64,000 nucleotides of DNA from Ichthyophis bannanicus (lineage: Eukaryota > Chordata > Amphibia > Gymnophiona > Ichthyophiidae), in assembly GCA_033557465.1 (NCBI GenBank), contig CM066044.1, positions 189,960,184 to 190,024,183 of the forward strand, given 5' to 3'. This document shows positions 53,391 to 64,000 of this stretch, one piece after another. The notes beneath the pieces were generated by a model. That model was given only the letters and a program-made list of their open reading frames with translations. It had not been told where the DNA came from and searched no databases. How positions within the stretch are numbered: the stretch's first letter is position 1; each line of letters begins with the position of its first letter. Position numbers and translations under genes: made by a program.

Positions 53391-55305
53391 AATTGAGAGC
53401 TTTGAGATTGGGGTGCAGAAGGGAACCCTGCTCCTGTGAGAGAAGGTCGGGTTGCAACCCCAGAGGTAGTGGAGGATCCACCGCCAGTTGAAGCAGAAGA
53501 GGAAACCAAGGCTGTCTCGGCCACCTGGGAGCCACCAGCAGGACCGAGGCCTTGTCCTGAAGAATCCTGAAGAGAGTTCGGGCCACCAAGGGCGTGGGAG
53601 GAAACGCATAGAGGAGGCCCTGAGACCAGGATATCAGAAAAGCATCCGCTGCTATCCGCAGAGGATGCGGTTGCCTGGAGCAGAACTTTGGCAGTTGTTT
53701 GTTCGTTGGGCTGGCAAAGAGATCTATCAAAGGGAGACCCCATTTCAGGAAGATCTTCTGAACCACTAAAGGATGCAGCTGCCACTCGTGGGGCTGCAGT
53801 ATTCTGCTTAATCTGTCTGCCAAGTAGTTGTCCTGGCCTGGAAGGTACACAGCCTTGAGGAGCATGTTGTGCTTGAGGGCAAAAGAACAAAGGTCCCGAG
53901 CCTCCCGACAAAGGATCCTGGACCCAGTCCCGCCCTGTTTGTTCAAATAAAACATGGCAACTTGGTTGTCTGTCTGAATCAGGACAGATTGGTGAGCCAG
54001 GGTAGGAGTGAAAGCTTTGAGTGCTAATCGAATAGCTCTGAGTTCGAGGAGATTGATCTGCTGTGCAGCTTCCCAGGGAGACCAGAGGCCCTGGGTGCAC
54101 TTGCCCAGACAATGAGCTCCCCAGCCTTGCAGGGAAGCATCTGTTGTTAGCACTACTGTGTACCCTGGAATCTGAAAAGGCACCCCTTTCAGTAGATTGG
54201 GTGGGTGCAGCCACCAGTTGAGGGAGTGCAGAAAATGTCTGGACACCCTTATTCTGTCGCTGAGGCTGCCTATGGCCTGTGACCACTGAGCCCGAAGACA
54301 CCACTGTGCAGGCCTCATATGGAGCCTGGCATTGGGGGTCACATGCACTGTCGAAGCCATGTGGCCTAGAAGCCTCAGGCAGAGTCTGGCGGAGACCAGG
54401 GACCTGCAGAGAAACTGATTTGCCAAGGCCATCAACCTTTGGGCTCTGTCTTCTGGCAAGAATGCCTTTGCCAGGAGAGAGTCCAACCTTGCCCCTATGA
54501 ACTCCAAGTTCTGGGAGGGGAGCAAAGTGGACTTTGCGAAGTTTAAGACAAACCCCAGGCGTTGTAGAAGAGCAATAGTCCTGAGGGTGGCTTGATTGGC
54601 CTCCTGACAAGTCTGACCCCTGATGAACCAGTCGTCTAGATAGGGGAAGACAAAGATTCCCTGATTTGTCAGGTAGGCCGCCACCACTGCTAGGCACTTT
54701 GTGAAGACTCTGGGGGCGGAGGTGAGGCCGAACGGCAGCACTCTGTACTGATAATGGTTTCCTCCCACAATGAACTTGAGGTTTCCTCCCACAATGAACC
54801 TTGTTTGTGCACTGTCAACCTTTTATTGTACACCGCTTTATGTTACGACGAAAAGCGGTTTATCAAATTTTAAATAAAGATAAAGATAAAGATAAAGGTA
54901 CTTTCTGTGGTCTGGATGAATGAGGATGTGAGTGTACGCATCCTTTAGATCTAAGGAGCATAGCCAATCTCCCTGCTGGAGGTAGAGCAGAAGGGTTCCA
55001 AGAGTAAGCATCTTGAACCTTTCCTTCACTAGGAACTTGTTGAGGTTCCTGAGGTCCAGAATGGGTCGAAGGCCACCGGTTCTTTTGGGCACCAGGAAAT
55101 ACCTGGAGTAGAATCCATGACCTTGCAAGTGGGGAGGCACAGGCTCCACCGCCCTGTCCACCAACAGACCCTTTAGCTCCTGAAGGAGAAGGTCTGTGTG
55201 CAGGGGAGGCCTGGGAGGCTCCCCTGGAAAGTATGGAGGAGGCAGTTGGTGAAAATGGAGGGCATAGCCTTGTGGACTATCTGCCCACCAGTGGCCCCTT
55301 ATCAC
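53365..55305 (-). pseudogene. DIRS A2 reverse transcriptase-RNase H, split by an L2 tail
   Basis: The N-terminal part (55305-54899) has 'KRTGGLRPILDLRNLN' and 'SLDLKDAYTHILIHPDHRKYL'. The insert at 54781-54898 follows, then 'LKFIVGGNHYQYRVLPFGLTSAP' and 'FVFPYLDDWFIRG' (YLDD). From 54792 to 53365 the frame is open: RNase H 'LTTDASLQGWGAH', 'LLELRAIRLALKAF', 'IQTDNQVAMFYLNK', 'LADRLSRIL', then the DIRS C-terminal domain ('IDLFASPTNKQLPKF', 'LYAFPPTPLVART', 'VAPRWPRQPWFP') ending 'WRLQG'. It is the best preserved polymerase gene here apart from the insertion. Confidence 0.92.
54781..54898 (+). mobile_element. L2-type tail inserted in DIRS A2 RT
   Basis: 'tgtacaccgctttatgttacgacg', 'aaagcggtttatcaaatttt' and a tail 'aataaagataaagataaag' form an L2-like 3' end. 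On its left the 19-nt word 'gtttcctcccacaatgaac' is present twice, 24 nt apart. No matching duplication lies at the right edge, so this is not a standard target-primed insertion. Confidence 0.8.
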
Positions 55306-55392
55306 CGGGGACAGTTGGGTGCTGGAAAGAGGGCGAGGTGACCTTCTGTGCAGGGTTGGGAGAGCAGTGGAGAAGAGGCTACGCTCAAGGAG

Positions 55393-57303
55393 TCAAAAGC
55401 CCCCACCCTGCTGAGTGGTAGCAGGGGCCTGAGGCTTGGGGGTCCTCTGCCTACGGGGCCCATTACCCTGGCCCTTGGCTTGCTGACCCTGGGGGGCAGC
55501 TTGGGCAGCCTGATATTGCGGGTACTGTTTGTAGGCAGTGCCCTTCCTCGGGTAAAAGGGCTTTTTACCCGAGCCCTTCTTTTTATGAGAAGGGGCAGAG
55601 GTCTTCCTCGACAGTCTTGTCCGTGTGAGGTGCTCGGTCTCGAGCTGAGCGGCCTTCTCGGTCATGGGCTTGCCAAAAAGGTTTTCACCTCGGCAAGGGA
55701 CATCGACCAACTTGTCCTGAACCCATGGCTCGAGATCCGATGACTGCAGCTATGCCTGGCGTCGAGTTGCGATGCCGGCTGCCGCGACTCAGGCCGAAGC
55801 CTCGAAGCCATCGTAGGCGGCGCGGGACATGAACTTCGAGCAGTCCCGAATCCCCGAGGACAAGGACTTAAATCTCTGCAAGGGTTCCCCGGAGAGACCA
55901 GCAGAGAACCCGGCCAACTACTTGGTCAGATCCCGCAAGTACATGCCCATGTACAGCTGGTAGGACTGGACACAGCAAGCAAGCATCGAGCCCTGGAAGC
56001 ACTTTCTACCGACGCCATCGAGGTTTCGGGCCTCCCTGCCAGGAGGCACTGCGGAGTGCATCTTCTGGCTCTTCAGACGATGCATGGCCGATTCCACAAC
56101 CATGGAATGGTGTGGTAGCTGTGCCTTCTGAAAACCAGGGCTCTTCCGGAGTCGATAGATCGAATCGATTCGCTTGCTAAGAACCGGCGCCGAGGCCAGT
56201 GCCTCCCACATACGGAAGAGGAGCCGTTCCAGCATCGGAGGAACCGGGACAGTAAAGGCCTCCTTCGGAGGAGAGTCATACTGTAGCGCCTCAAGCTCTT
56301 CAGCTCAAGGCTCTTCCTCGGGGTCTGCCGGAATAGCCAAGGCAGTGGCCATATCCCGGACGAACTCCGAGAACCGGGTGTCCTCCAAGGGGGACCTACT
56401 CCGGGGCTCAGACTGCGGTGAGTCCGAAGGGACACACCGAGTCTTAAAGGTATCAGGAGACTCCTCGTCCTCCGTCTCCCAAGCCGACTCGTCCGAGGAA
56501 GAGTCGGGGTCCAACCCCGCGGGGCCCTGGAGCACCCGCCCCGACGCCCTCGGTCCCGAACGGGAGGTCGAGGGAGACCGCGACCGAGGTCGACTCCGAG
56601 CCACGATGGACTCGAGTATCGGCTCGGTCTCCGGGGTCGACTTCGACGTCGATGTCCCGGTGGTCGGGGCAGAGGCGCCAGACAGGCTTGCCATCAGTGC
56701 CCACTGCTGCTCCATGAAGGCAGACAATCTGCTCTCCAAGGCTGTCATCCTGAGACCCAGCTCGAGAGACGCAGCAGCCACTGACTCGGGCCCCGGCGGC
56801 GCCAGGCTCGACGTCGGCTCCCTGGGAGGAGAGTCCACGAGGACTACGGGGCTTATGTGTCCAGCAGACTCTGGCTCCACACGAGGAACTTTGGCAGGCT
56901 TCTCCAGTTCCACGGGCCCGGGGCGACGGTCGGGGGTCGTAGACCTGGCCCCCGAGGAGCCAGGGACCTCCGACGACGACGACGCCCTCGCGAGCCGTTT
57001 CTTCCTCTTGCGTTCCCGGTCAGGGGACCCCCTGTCCGAGGAGCTTCGACGGCGCTCGGGATCGGAATCCCGAGATGTCGAGGCCTCAGACGAGGTCCGG
57101 GCCCGGCCGGAGGCCGAGTCCGAGAAAAGCTTTTCCTTTTGCTGCTGGCGACTTCGTAGTGCCTTGGAAGACATCTTTCCACAGGCCCCACATGACTTAG
57201 GATCGTGGTCAGGGCCGAGGCACCGAAGGCAGCAGTCGTGTGTGTCGGTGAGAGACATTAGTTTCTTATACCGATCACACTTCTTAAAACCGCTGGAAGC
57301 CAT
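55393..57303 (-). pseudogene. DIRS A2 gag-like ORF1
   Basis: The Met at 57303 ('MASSGFKKCDRYKK'; the second Cys of the A1 start is Tyr here) opens about 330 codons with 'HDCCLRCLG', 'CGACGKM', a Ser/Arg-rich part and acidic repeats, up to a TGA after 'IPADPEEEP' (56305, CGA decay). The frame continues with stops near 55918 and 55750. Its last part (55710-55393) reads 'DVPCRGENLFGKPMTEK', 'KKKGSGKKPFYPRKG' and a Q/G-rich end. It contains a 17-nt segment near 56240 missing from A1. Confidence 0.85.
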
Positions 57304-57552
57304 CGGGGAAAAAAAGAGTCCCCGCAAGGTCAAAGGGCCGGCCTTCCAGGGAAAAAAGGGAAAAAGGGCTCGAACGCCAGCCACGAAGGGCAAAAACTGA
57401 AAAAGAAGAATCGGGCTCGATACCGGTGTACCGAACCCGGCGGGAGGGGAACCGGCATCGAACCGGGAGAAAGAAATTGCAAAAAATTGAAAAATCTAAT
57501 TTTAACCGGGAAAACTGGACACACGTCCGGTGGGCTTCACGGAAAAAAAGAG

Positions 57553-57712
57553 ACTGAGGTAAGATGGCACCTTTAGGCGGGAAGGGAACCGCGCATGCGT
57601 GCCTGCATTCCCAAAGGCTTTCATAGAAAGCTGGGGAAATGCTCCGCTGGGGCTTCATCAGTGCCGATGACACCCATATGTGAGGACTGACTTCCTGCTT
57701 GGTCCTGGAGAA
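57553..57712. repeat. DIRS A2 5' terminal repeat with promoter-like motif
   Basis: GGCGGGAA at 57576-57583 and 'ccgcgcatgcgtg' just after it repeat the A1 arrangement. It ends 'ggtcctggagaa'. Confidence 0.88.
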
Positions 57713-59085
57713 GTATCGATACAATAAACTAATGAGTGAACAGGCAGAACAGGCTTCCTTCTTAACCCGTTTTGGACAGCTCGCATATTCTTTCTCTGTT
57801 CTGGATAATTTATTAGATTTGTTACACTCAAACAACTATGAAATACCGGCAATAATAAAAAAATATTAAAACTTTGCAGAAAATAGAAGTTTCACATAGT
57901 GTATGTTTTTCATACACTTAAACATACTGTATGATACTATTGAAACTGCAGTTTTCATTTAAAACACTTTATTATGATATAATATAGATTGTCAACAGTC
58001 CATTCTGACGGTGGAATATGATACACATGAAAACACTTCTGATGCAGTGCGTCGATATTGCACCATTGAAACACCTAGAACAGAATGCTTGACAGCAATT
58101 AGTTTCAACAACATATTAGCCCAGCGTATGAAAAACATACAAGGCCGATATACGCACCAATAACTCTGACACTAAGTAACTTACAGTTATCTAAACCTTT
58201 TTTCTAAAGTCTACAAATACTTTTATTTGCAAAATAGTAGCTATTACAGCATTATAAGCTACTTACTATTTTTTGTGATCTTTTTATGTTGAGCCGCCAG
58301 TACCGGCAAAATCAGCAAACTTCGACTACCTATTAAACTAGCTAGATCTCAGATAAAAAATCTGTATATAACGCTTTTTGACATAATAATAGCTAATAGT
58401 TCCATTGAATTTATAACCATTAATTAGTAAACATTTGAGTAGTAAGTATGGAAACCTTATGTATGTAAAACATACGCTGGTCCAAAACGGGTTAAGTCTA
58501 TATACTTTGCAGAGAATAACAAAGCTGGACGATTACTAACAAATTCCATTATAACCCTTAAATGCCATACTAGAGTCAGGGCTATCAGGAGTAAGGATAG
58601 TAAATTAATATTGGAGGATAAAGGCATACTGGATTAATTTTATCAGTTTTATGTGGATTTAAATGCATCAGGCATCAGATAGATTTGCCTTTACACATAC
58701 ACAGCTTCCATTGTATGCAGATCTCTATCATGCGTATTCATTGTGGTTAGCTGGAAAACATGGCTAGCAAGGTATGTCCCGATGACTGGGTTGAGAATCC
58801 TTGCATTAGATGCAAAGAAGGCCTTTGACAGGATAGAATAGAATTTCTCATTTAAGGTGTTGGACTGGTTTGGATGTGGTGAAATTTTCTGAATGATGGC
58901 TGGGTTTATTGCTCCTATGGTGTCAATCCCTGTGAATTCCACTATTTTGTCTGCTTTTTGTCTTCAGCAAGGAACCTGCCAGGACTGCCTATTAACCCCC
59001 GTATTATTTAACTTGGTTTGGGGGTTTCTCCTCATTGCAGTTTGGATACACAGTTTCATTTTATTATTCTGTCCACACCAACATA
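57713..59085 (+). mobile_element. L1-clade ORF2 fragment, split by a MITE
   Basis: 57713-57765 reads 'KYRYNKLMSEQAEQASF' and 58494 onward reads 'YFAENNKAGRLLTNS', 'RVRAIRSKD', then 'LDAKKAFDRIE' (motif A region, near 58805) and 'LQQGTCQDCLLTPVLFNLV'. These are the L1 blocks 'ekAGklLA', 'LDaeKAFDrveW' and 'RGtRQGcPLSPlLF'. It is heavily decayed with stops and a missing catalytic FADD region. The MITE at 57766-58491 sits between the first two blocks. The upstream L1 part may have been displaced by DIRS A2. Confidence 0.78.
57766..58491. mobile_element. piggyBac-like MITE (TTAA target)
   Basis: Perfect 12-bp inverted ends CCCGTTTTGGAC (57766-57777) and GTCCAAAACGGG (58480-58491), each flanked by TTAA (57762-57765 and 58492-58495). 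TTAA duplication and CCC-type ends are the hallmark of piggyBac elements. The 726-bp interior is AT-rich without an ORF. It holds three near-palindromes GTATG-N5-CATAC at 57901, 58126 and 58461. The 20-mers at 58121-58140 and 58461-58480 are inverse of each other with two or three differences, perhaps subterminal transposase sites. Non-autonomous. Confidence 0.85.
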
Positions 59086-59937
59086 ATATTTGTGGCCTGC
59101 TCAAAACTACTTTACCTTTTTCCCCTCCAGTTCAGAAACACACAGAGACAACCCAGATATAAATACATGTACGCATGCATGCACAAAGGGGTGGAAAGAA
59201 TTCCATGATCTATGCTCCACATGCTTTTCCCACTTGTAAATGCAGCCAAAAATTCATATTTGTAAACACCTGTGCAGACTGTTTAGCCCATCTGAGGAGG
59301 CAGTTTTCAGACAGACCAATTTACCCAGATAAATTGCAATTTACCATGGCAAATTACCTTAAAAATTAACCCCCAACAGACTCAACTGCATACAATGAAA
59401 AGGTCATGAATAGGAATAAAAAGAATACATTTAAATGTCAATATGCAAGCAACAGAAATATACAAAATTTGAATGGAGATTAGAGCATATGGACCCGAGG
59501 GCTTAATTTACTCAGATTTCCCAACAGACACAGAACTGGTAAAAGGACTTAGAAATTTAGCCATAAAGAAAGATATTAACATAATAGGCAACTCAAAGAC
59601 CTGGTAGAAAGATGATAACTAATGGAGCAATGTTAAGCTTATGTTTATGTTTCTTTACATTCATTTTCCACTTTGGCTATACCACCCTTCATGAAGTATC
59701 AGGGCAGTTTACAATAAAATATCTATTTAGAAAGGTAGGGTAAGCTATAAAAAGATGAAAAATGAAAACAGAAAAGAAAAGGAAAGAATCAATCAAAACG
59801 TAGTCATAGAAGAACAAAAGGAATGAAAAAACCATCACTAAACTGGGATCCCACCACAGCCACCATGACCCAACACAAGCTACCTGGAAATAAAAAACGC
59901 AGACCCAAGTGGTAATAGCTCTATACTTTAGTTCAAA
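59086..59937. other. No gene recognised; small repeat debris
   Basis: 'cagttttcagacagaccaatttacccag' (59291-59320) is a variant of a unit at 20423-20490. 'ggctataccacccttcatgaag' near 59675 looks like an L2 tail in reverse. No coding signature. Confidence 0.4.
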
Positions 59938-62407
59938 TCATTTTTATTCAAGGTTTTACTATTACAAACGCCACAACAGGTAAGAGAGAACACACCAATC
60001 CAGCAGAACAATGGCAGACCATACCACGGGTGCCAATCAAAGGCATCGTATTTAACCATCTAACTACAGATATGAAACATGCCAAAACAACAAAGAAGAT
60101 GGACAGGTCTCCCATAATAAGTCGGATAAGTACTGAAGAAACACTCTCCCCCCACCAGTTAAAGGGGACTCATAGGCAAACATAGAATCAATCCATAGTA
60201 CAAGAACATTTGAATACAGTCACAGGTTCTGCATATGCAGCATATAAAGCAGCAGATTGTACAGTACACAAATTGGAGAAAAAAAAAAAAAAAAAGGATA
60301 GAGGAGAGGAGAAAGAGAAGAAAAAAAAAAAAGAAAAAAGAAAAGAAGAGAAGAAATGAAGAGAAGAAAGCCCCCCCCCCCCAAACACACCTCACCCCAA
60401 GAAACCCCCCCCCCCCTCCCCTTCCCCACCCCGGGTACTTCCAAAGGCAGAAGAAGACCATCTCCCCACAAGCAAGGAATCCTCCACATCGCAGCAGTCC
60501 CCTGCCATGCACCCCAAAGCCCAGAGACCGTGGCAAGATACATAGCTTTCTCATCAGAACATGGCAACATGCTCCTCGCCCTAGAACAGGGCATAGTAGG
60601 AGCAAAGGGAGAAAGAGACAGAGAGAAAAGAAACAGCGCTCAACAAGCGAAGATGAACAGAGAAGGGAAAGAAAACAATCAGAAGCATGTACGAGGGTCA
60701 AACATTTACCACCATGCTGCATTCTCGCGTGTGCAAGTGGGTCTAAAGAGGGGCCCAAAGTTCCAAAAAGGAATCCCAAGCTTTTCCAGCCCGCTGCTTG
60801 GCTGTCAATTTTTCCATGTATAATAATTCCCCTAGGGCAAGCTCCCACATCTGCATCCCGGGGGGAGACGCAGCGGCCCAGCAACCCAGCAATATTTTCT
60901 TCACTAACAACAGGCCCCGGATTAGCAACATCCTCTGAGATGGCGTAAGTGCTTGGTTGGCAGCACCCCACCGATGAAATAGACAAACCTCCTTGCTCCA
61001 GTAAACTCCGACAGCTAGCCAGCGGTCGAGCTTCCCACAAACATGGCCCCACAACCTCTGAACCTTAGAGCAGTCCCAAAATTTGTGTAGTAGCGTGCCT
61101 CTATCCAAATCACACCAGCCACAGGTAGGTGAAACACGCAACCCCGCCCGAAAGGCCCACTCATCCGTAGTATAGGCCCTCCAGAGGAACTTAAACTGCA
61201 TCTCTTGCAGATACATCCAGAAGTCCCCCTGCGGTATCCCCTCAAAAGCCTCCTGCAGATACACCACCGACACGCCTACGAGCCCATCTTTATCCCAGCG
61301 GCAGGCCAAGTCCAAGAGGTAGGCATCATCACCCCCCGGGTGTAAGAGCTCCCATCGCTCCAGTCCTCCCGGGGAACCCGAGTCAAGTTTTTCAAGCCAC
61401 GCTCTCGCCGACACAGCCGGCTGGAGCACATGAGCGCCAGTGCCATACAATTTTTCCACATAATGCCGAGCCTGCAAATAACCATAAAAAGCATGCCGGG
61501 GAAGCTGAAATTTAGCCTGCAACGTCCGAAAGCTCTCCAAGCACAAGCCATCCACGGTAAAGAGATCGCCAATACAATGAACTCCTTTCGTGGCCCAGTC
61601 ATGGAAGACACTAGGTTTCGTAAACCCCGGGGGAAAATCCGGATTCCCCACCAGGGGCAACAGCGTCGTTCGTTGCCAATTCTACCCAAAACGATGACAG
61701 ACCGCCCGCCACGCCGCTCGCAGGGCCGCCATATAATTCCAACCTCCCAAATGGCGATCCTGCTGACCCTTAGGCGAATGCAGTACCGATAAGCTATGGT
61801 AAGGGGCACAACTAGCATTGACCTGCGGAACCAGAGCACATCCATCAGTCCCACTAGCTAGAGACCAAATATGCCTGAGCAAGTACCGGAGGTTATAATT
61901 GCGCAAATCCAAGAGCATCACACCACCTTCCTCCCGCCTTCGCATCAGAGCCCGCAAAGGGATTCGCGCACGCCTGCCCTTCCACAAAAAGCCTCTCAGA
62001 TATTTCTCAAAACACCGCCAGTCACTCTCCCGAATCCACAGAGGTAATAACCTTAAGATATACAGCCAGCGGGGCATCTCCACCATGGTGAACAAGGCGA
62101 TTCTACCCTTAAGAGACAAAGGCAGGCCCCGCCATTTCAAGAAAGTCTGACGGGCTCTACACAACAGACCAGGAACATTGGCTTTGTACAAGTTGGCCGG
62201 GTTATCAGGTAACTGTATACCTAAGTATTTGATCTCCCCCGCCGCCCAGACCAGCGGAAACGCACCTCTCCATAGTGGCCGCCCCCTCCCTCCGACATCT
62301 AGTACTACGGACTTAGAGACATTTATTCTAAGACCAGAGAATTCGCCATAGTCATGGATAAGTGACAGGACTCGTTCCAGAGAGGGCTGCGGATCCATTA
62401 AGCACAA
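59938..62407 (-). mobile_element. L1-clade LINE, 3' half
   Basis: Minus strand: ORF2 C-terminal half (60743-62407) then a 3' UTR of about 0.8 kb. TTTATT near 59945 gives the AATAAA of the element. The UTR includes a purine-rich stretch and two C-runs on the plus strand (60260-60420). The copy is 5'-truncated where it meets the L2 at about 62407. Confidence 0.82.
60743..62407 (-). pseudogene. L1 ORF2 C-terminal half (one stop)
   Basis: A single frame from 62407 to 60743 with one TAG at 61682-61684. It reads 'FSGLRINVSKSVVLDVG', 'KYLGIQLPDNPANL', 'LSLKGRIALFTMVEMPRWLYIL', 'FLWKGRRARIPLRALMR' and 'GGVMLLDLRNYNLRYLL', then the zinc-knuckle region 'CGWCDLDRGTLLHKFWDCSKVQRLW' and the end 'WDSFLELWAPL'. 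These blocks and their order are those of L1/Tx1-type ORF2 after the RT core. The catalytic FADD motif lies upstream and is absent. It is the least damaged LINE reading in the window. Confidence 0.85.
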
Positions 62408-64000
62408 GCCCCAAATCTCTGGCTAGGAGTTTTCTTCCTTTCAACAGAGATCGCATCCTTGCTGGAACATGCTCACTTCGTAACAAGGCCTCCCTAGAAA
62501 TAGAAGATCTAATCACCTGCTGGAACACCAGTCTTAATTCGATTGCAATACGACCATCACTCAACAGGCTGCCTAGAAAGAGAGCTTCTGCACCATGGTA
62601 CACAGATGACCTGAGAGGATCACTATCCCAACTACGGAACCTCGAGAAGCGCTGGCGTCGGTCTCGCTCAACAGCAGACCAGGCAGCCTACCTCAATCAG
62701 CTATCCATCCACCGCAAGGCCATCTCAGAGAAAATGAAGCGGTACCACACGGACACCTTGAGGCGTGCACTAAACAAACCTCATGATTTGTTTAACCTAG
62801 TCAAGACCTTATCTAAAGAGCCAGCCCCTGAAAAGCAAGGCGAGATCCATCCTCAAGACTTCGCAGCCTACCTACAATCCAAGCTTACACAAACAAATAA
62901 ACCTCCATTAAAATTAACCCCCACAGATCAAGATTGCCAAACAGCTCTAACCATTTTTTCTACCCCTACCAAGAAGCGAATTGAGGATCTGATCATGTCT
63001 CTCAATTCCACAACTGCTCAGACGGACCCCTGCCCAGCCTTCTGGATAAGGGAACTGCGTTGTGAATTCAGCCCAATAATAACTAAAATAGTAAACCTGT
63101 CTTTCAACTCCGGTACATTCCCATCTGCCCTCAAGCAAACTTCCATCAGACCTCTCCTGAAAAACTGTAAGTTAGATCCTCAAAAGGTAGACTCCTACAG
63201 ACCCATCTCAAGTATTCCTTTTCTCACGAAGTTAATAGAAAAGGAGGTACAATGTCAATTGCAAGACCACATCGATACCAATGCTCCATTGGATCCTTGC
63301 CAACATGGCTTCAGAGAGTCACATGGTGTAGAGACTCTCCTCACAGCTCTCCTCAATACCATAATTTCTGGTATCAACAACATCCGACAGGGTTTCGCAC
63401 TTGTGTTCCTGGACATAGCCGCTGCTTTTGACTCTGTGAGCCATGACCTCCTCCTATTACGGCTGAAGGAGAAAGGAGTAGGCGGAACTGCCCTTGAGTG
63501 GTGCAGATCGTACTTATCCGAAAGATGGCAACATGTTCGTGCTGGGGGAGTGATGTCTGATCCATTCCACCAATGGCAAGGGGTCCCACAAGGTTCCTCT
63601 CTCTCTGCTTTGTTGTTCAATATTTATATGCACCTATTTGCAAGATCATCCGGTCTTTCAATGTAGGTTGCATGATATATGCGGATGACGTCCTGCTTTA
63701 TATGCCTTTCAACATTGACAATTTGGACCTGTCCCCTCTGAGCAACTGTTTTGACGCCATATCGGAATAGCTCTTATCACAAAACCTCCGGATTCAACAT
63801 AAGAAGACAGAGGTGCTTTTCATGTCAAAGAACCCGAACTTCAGCCCTCCACAATTCCTTAAGGTGAAAGATGCTGAGCTACAATCAAAACAGCAAATAC
63901 GTTATCTGGGTGTTACACTCGATCAGAACCTGGACATGAAGGCGCATATAGCTAACACGGTAAGATCCATATACTACAAAATCCGGTCACTAAGACATCT
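62408..64000 (+). pseudogene. L2-clade LINE ORF2, runs off the right edge
   Basis: One frame from about 62410 to 63666: 'APWYTDDLRGSLSQLRNLEKRWRR', 'YRPISSIPFLTKLIEKEV', 'CQHGFRESHGVETLLTALL', 'FLDIAAAFDSVSHDLLLLRL' (motif A) and 'GVPQGSSLSALLFNIYM'. A frameshift near 63640 moves the catalytic 'IYADDVLLYM' (about 63678) to another frame. A stop at 63768-63770 follows, then 'LRIQHKKTEVLFMS' and 'IRYLGVTLDQNLDMKAHI'. The 5' end is truncated in the endonuclease-RT linker, exactly where the minus-strand L1 also ends. The 3' end is outside the window. Inactive. Confidence 0.9.

Larger units (their letters stand above)
51837..57712 (-). mobile_element. DIRS-type retrotransposon A2, near full length
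   Basis: Close sister of A1 with the same gene order, terminal repeats (51837-52023 and 57553-57712) and internal complementary region (52106-52192, 4 nt shorter than in A1). It is 5.88 kb including an inserted L2 tail of about 118 bp in the RT. Gag has at least four in-frame stops, and the recombinase is cut by a stop in its catalytic motif. A1 and A2 are damaged in different places, so they are independent insertions of one family. The right edge abuts an L1 fragment. Confidence 0.93.

Noticed and set aside
56174..57400. 408-codon plus-strand frame
   Set aside because: It is the antisense shadow of the DIRS A2 gag, open because the sense strand is Ser/Arg/Glu-rich.
60235..60948. 237-codon plus-strand frame rich in Lys, Arg and Pro
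   Set aside because: It lies antisense to the L1 3' UTR and C-terminus, and its composition comes from the A-rich and C-run low-complexity tract.

Overview
The window looks like nuclear DNA of a vertebrate with a large, repeat-rich genome. I find no tRNA, rRNA, CRISPR, operon or convincing host exon. Nearly everything recognisable is a transposable element (TE): LINEs of the CR1, L2, L1 and RTE/BovB-like clades, several DIRS tyrosine-recombinase retrotransposons, an intact-ORF DNA transposon, a piggyBac-like MITE and foldback repeats. DIRS elements plus CR1 and L2 with the 3' ends seen here fit an amphibian (my best guess is a caecilian) better than a mammal or bird. A non-avian reptile is not excluded, and the guess rests on memory of repeat families, not on a search.

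Layout. 0-6 kb: old LINE and MITE debris and a foldback repeat. 6.4-14.3 kb: a minus-strand CR1 split by an RTE/BovB-like LINE (10-bp target duplication, 48-bp hairpin at its 5' end), which is itself split by a 1.47-kb unknown element carrying a 260-codon ORF. 14.4-15.2 kb: an L2 3' end. 15.9-21 kb: no recognisable gene. 21.0-26.8 kb: DIRS A1, near full length, minus strand. 27.8-31.6 kb: DIRS B1, internally deleted. 31.8-34.0 kb: DIRS C1, a non-autonomous derivative with only a gag-like ORF. 34.4-38.6 kb: DIRS B2, flanked by 114-bp direct repeats. 39.6-42.4 kb: a DNA transposon with long imperfect TIRs and an uninterrupted 575-aa transposase-like ORF. 43.3-45.8 kb: a short tandem repeat and a second CR1. 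46-51.4 kb: foldbacks, an unknown 428-codon ORF, CR1 fragments and MITEs. 51.8-57.7 kb: DIRS A2. 57.7-59.1 kb: an L1 fragment split by a piggyBac-like MITE. 59.9-62.4 kb: an L1 3' half on minus, head to head with an L2 that runs off the right edge on plus.

How the parts work. The DIRS copies show the expected machinery: a gag-like ORF with Cys/His knuckles, reverse transcriptase-RNase H with a DIRS-type C-terminal domain, and an overlapping tyrosine recombinase. They lie between inverted terminal repeats, with an internal complementary region (ICR) that spells out both ends joined. All copies here carry stops, frameshifts or deletions. The LINE copies are 5'-truncated and decayed. The only long element gene that is open throughout is the one at 40.2-41.9 kb. 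Its protein has a D-D-C2C-H-E residue order and its termini begin CACAG, which recall the CMC (CACTA/Mirage/Chapaev) and RAG/Transib groups; I consider it the most interesting object in the window.
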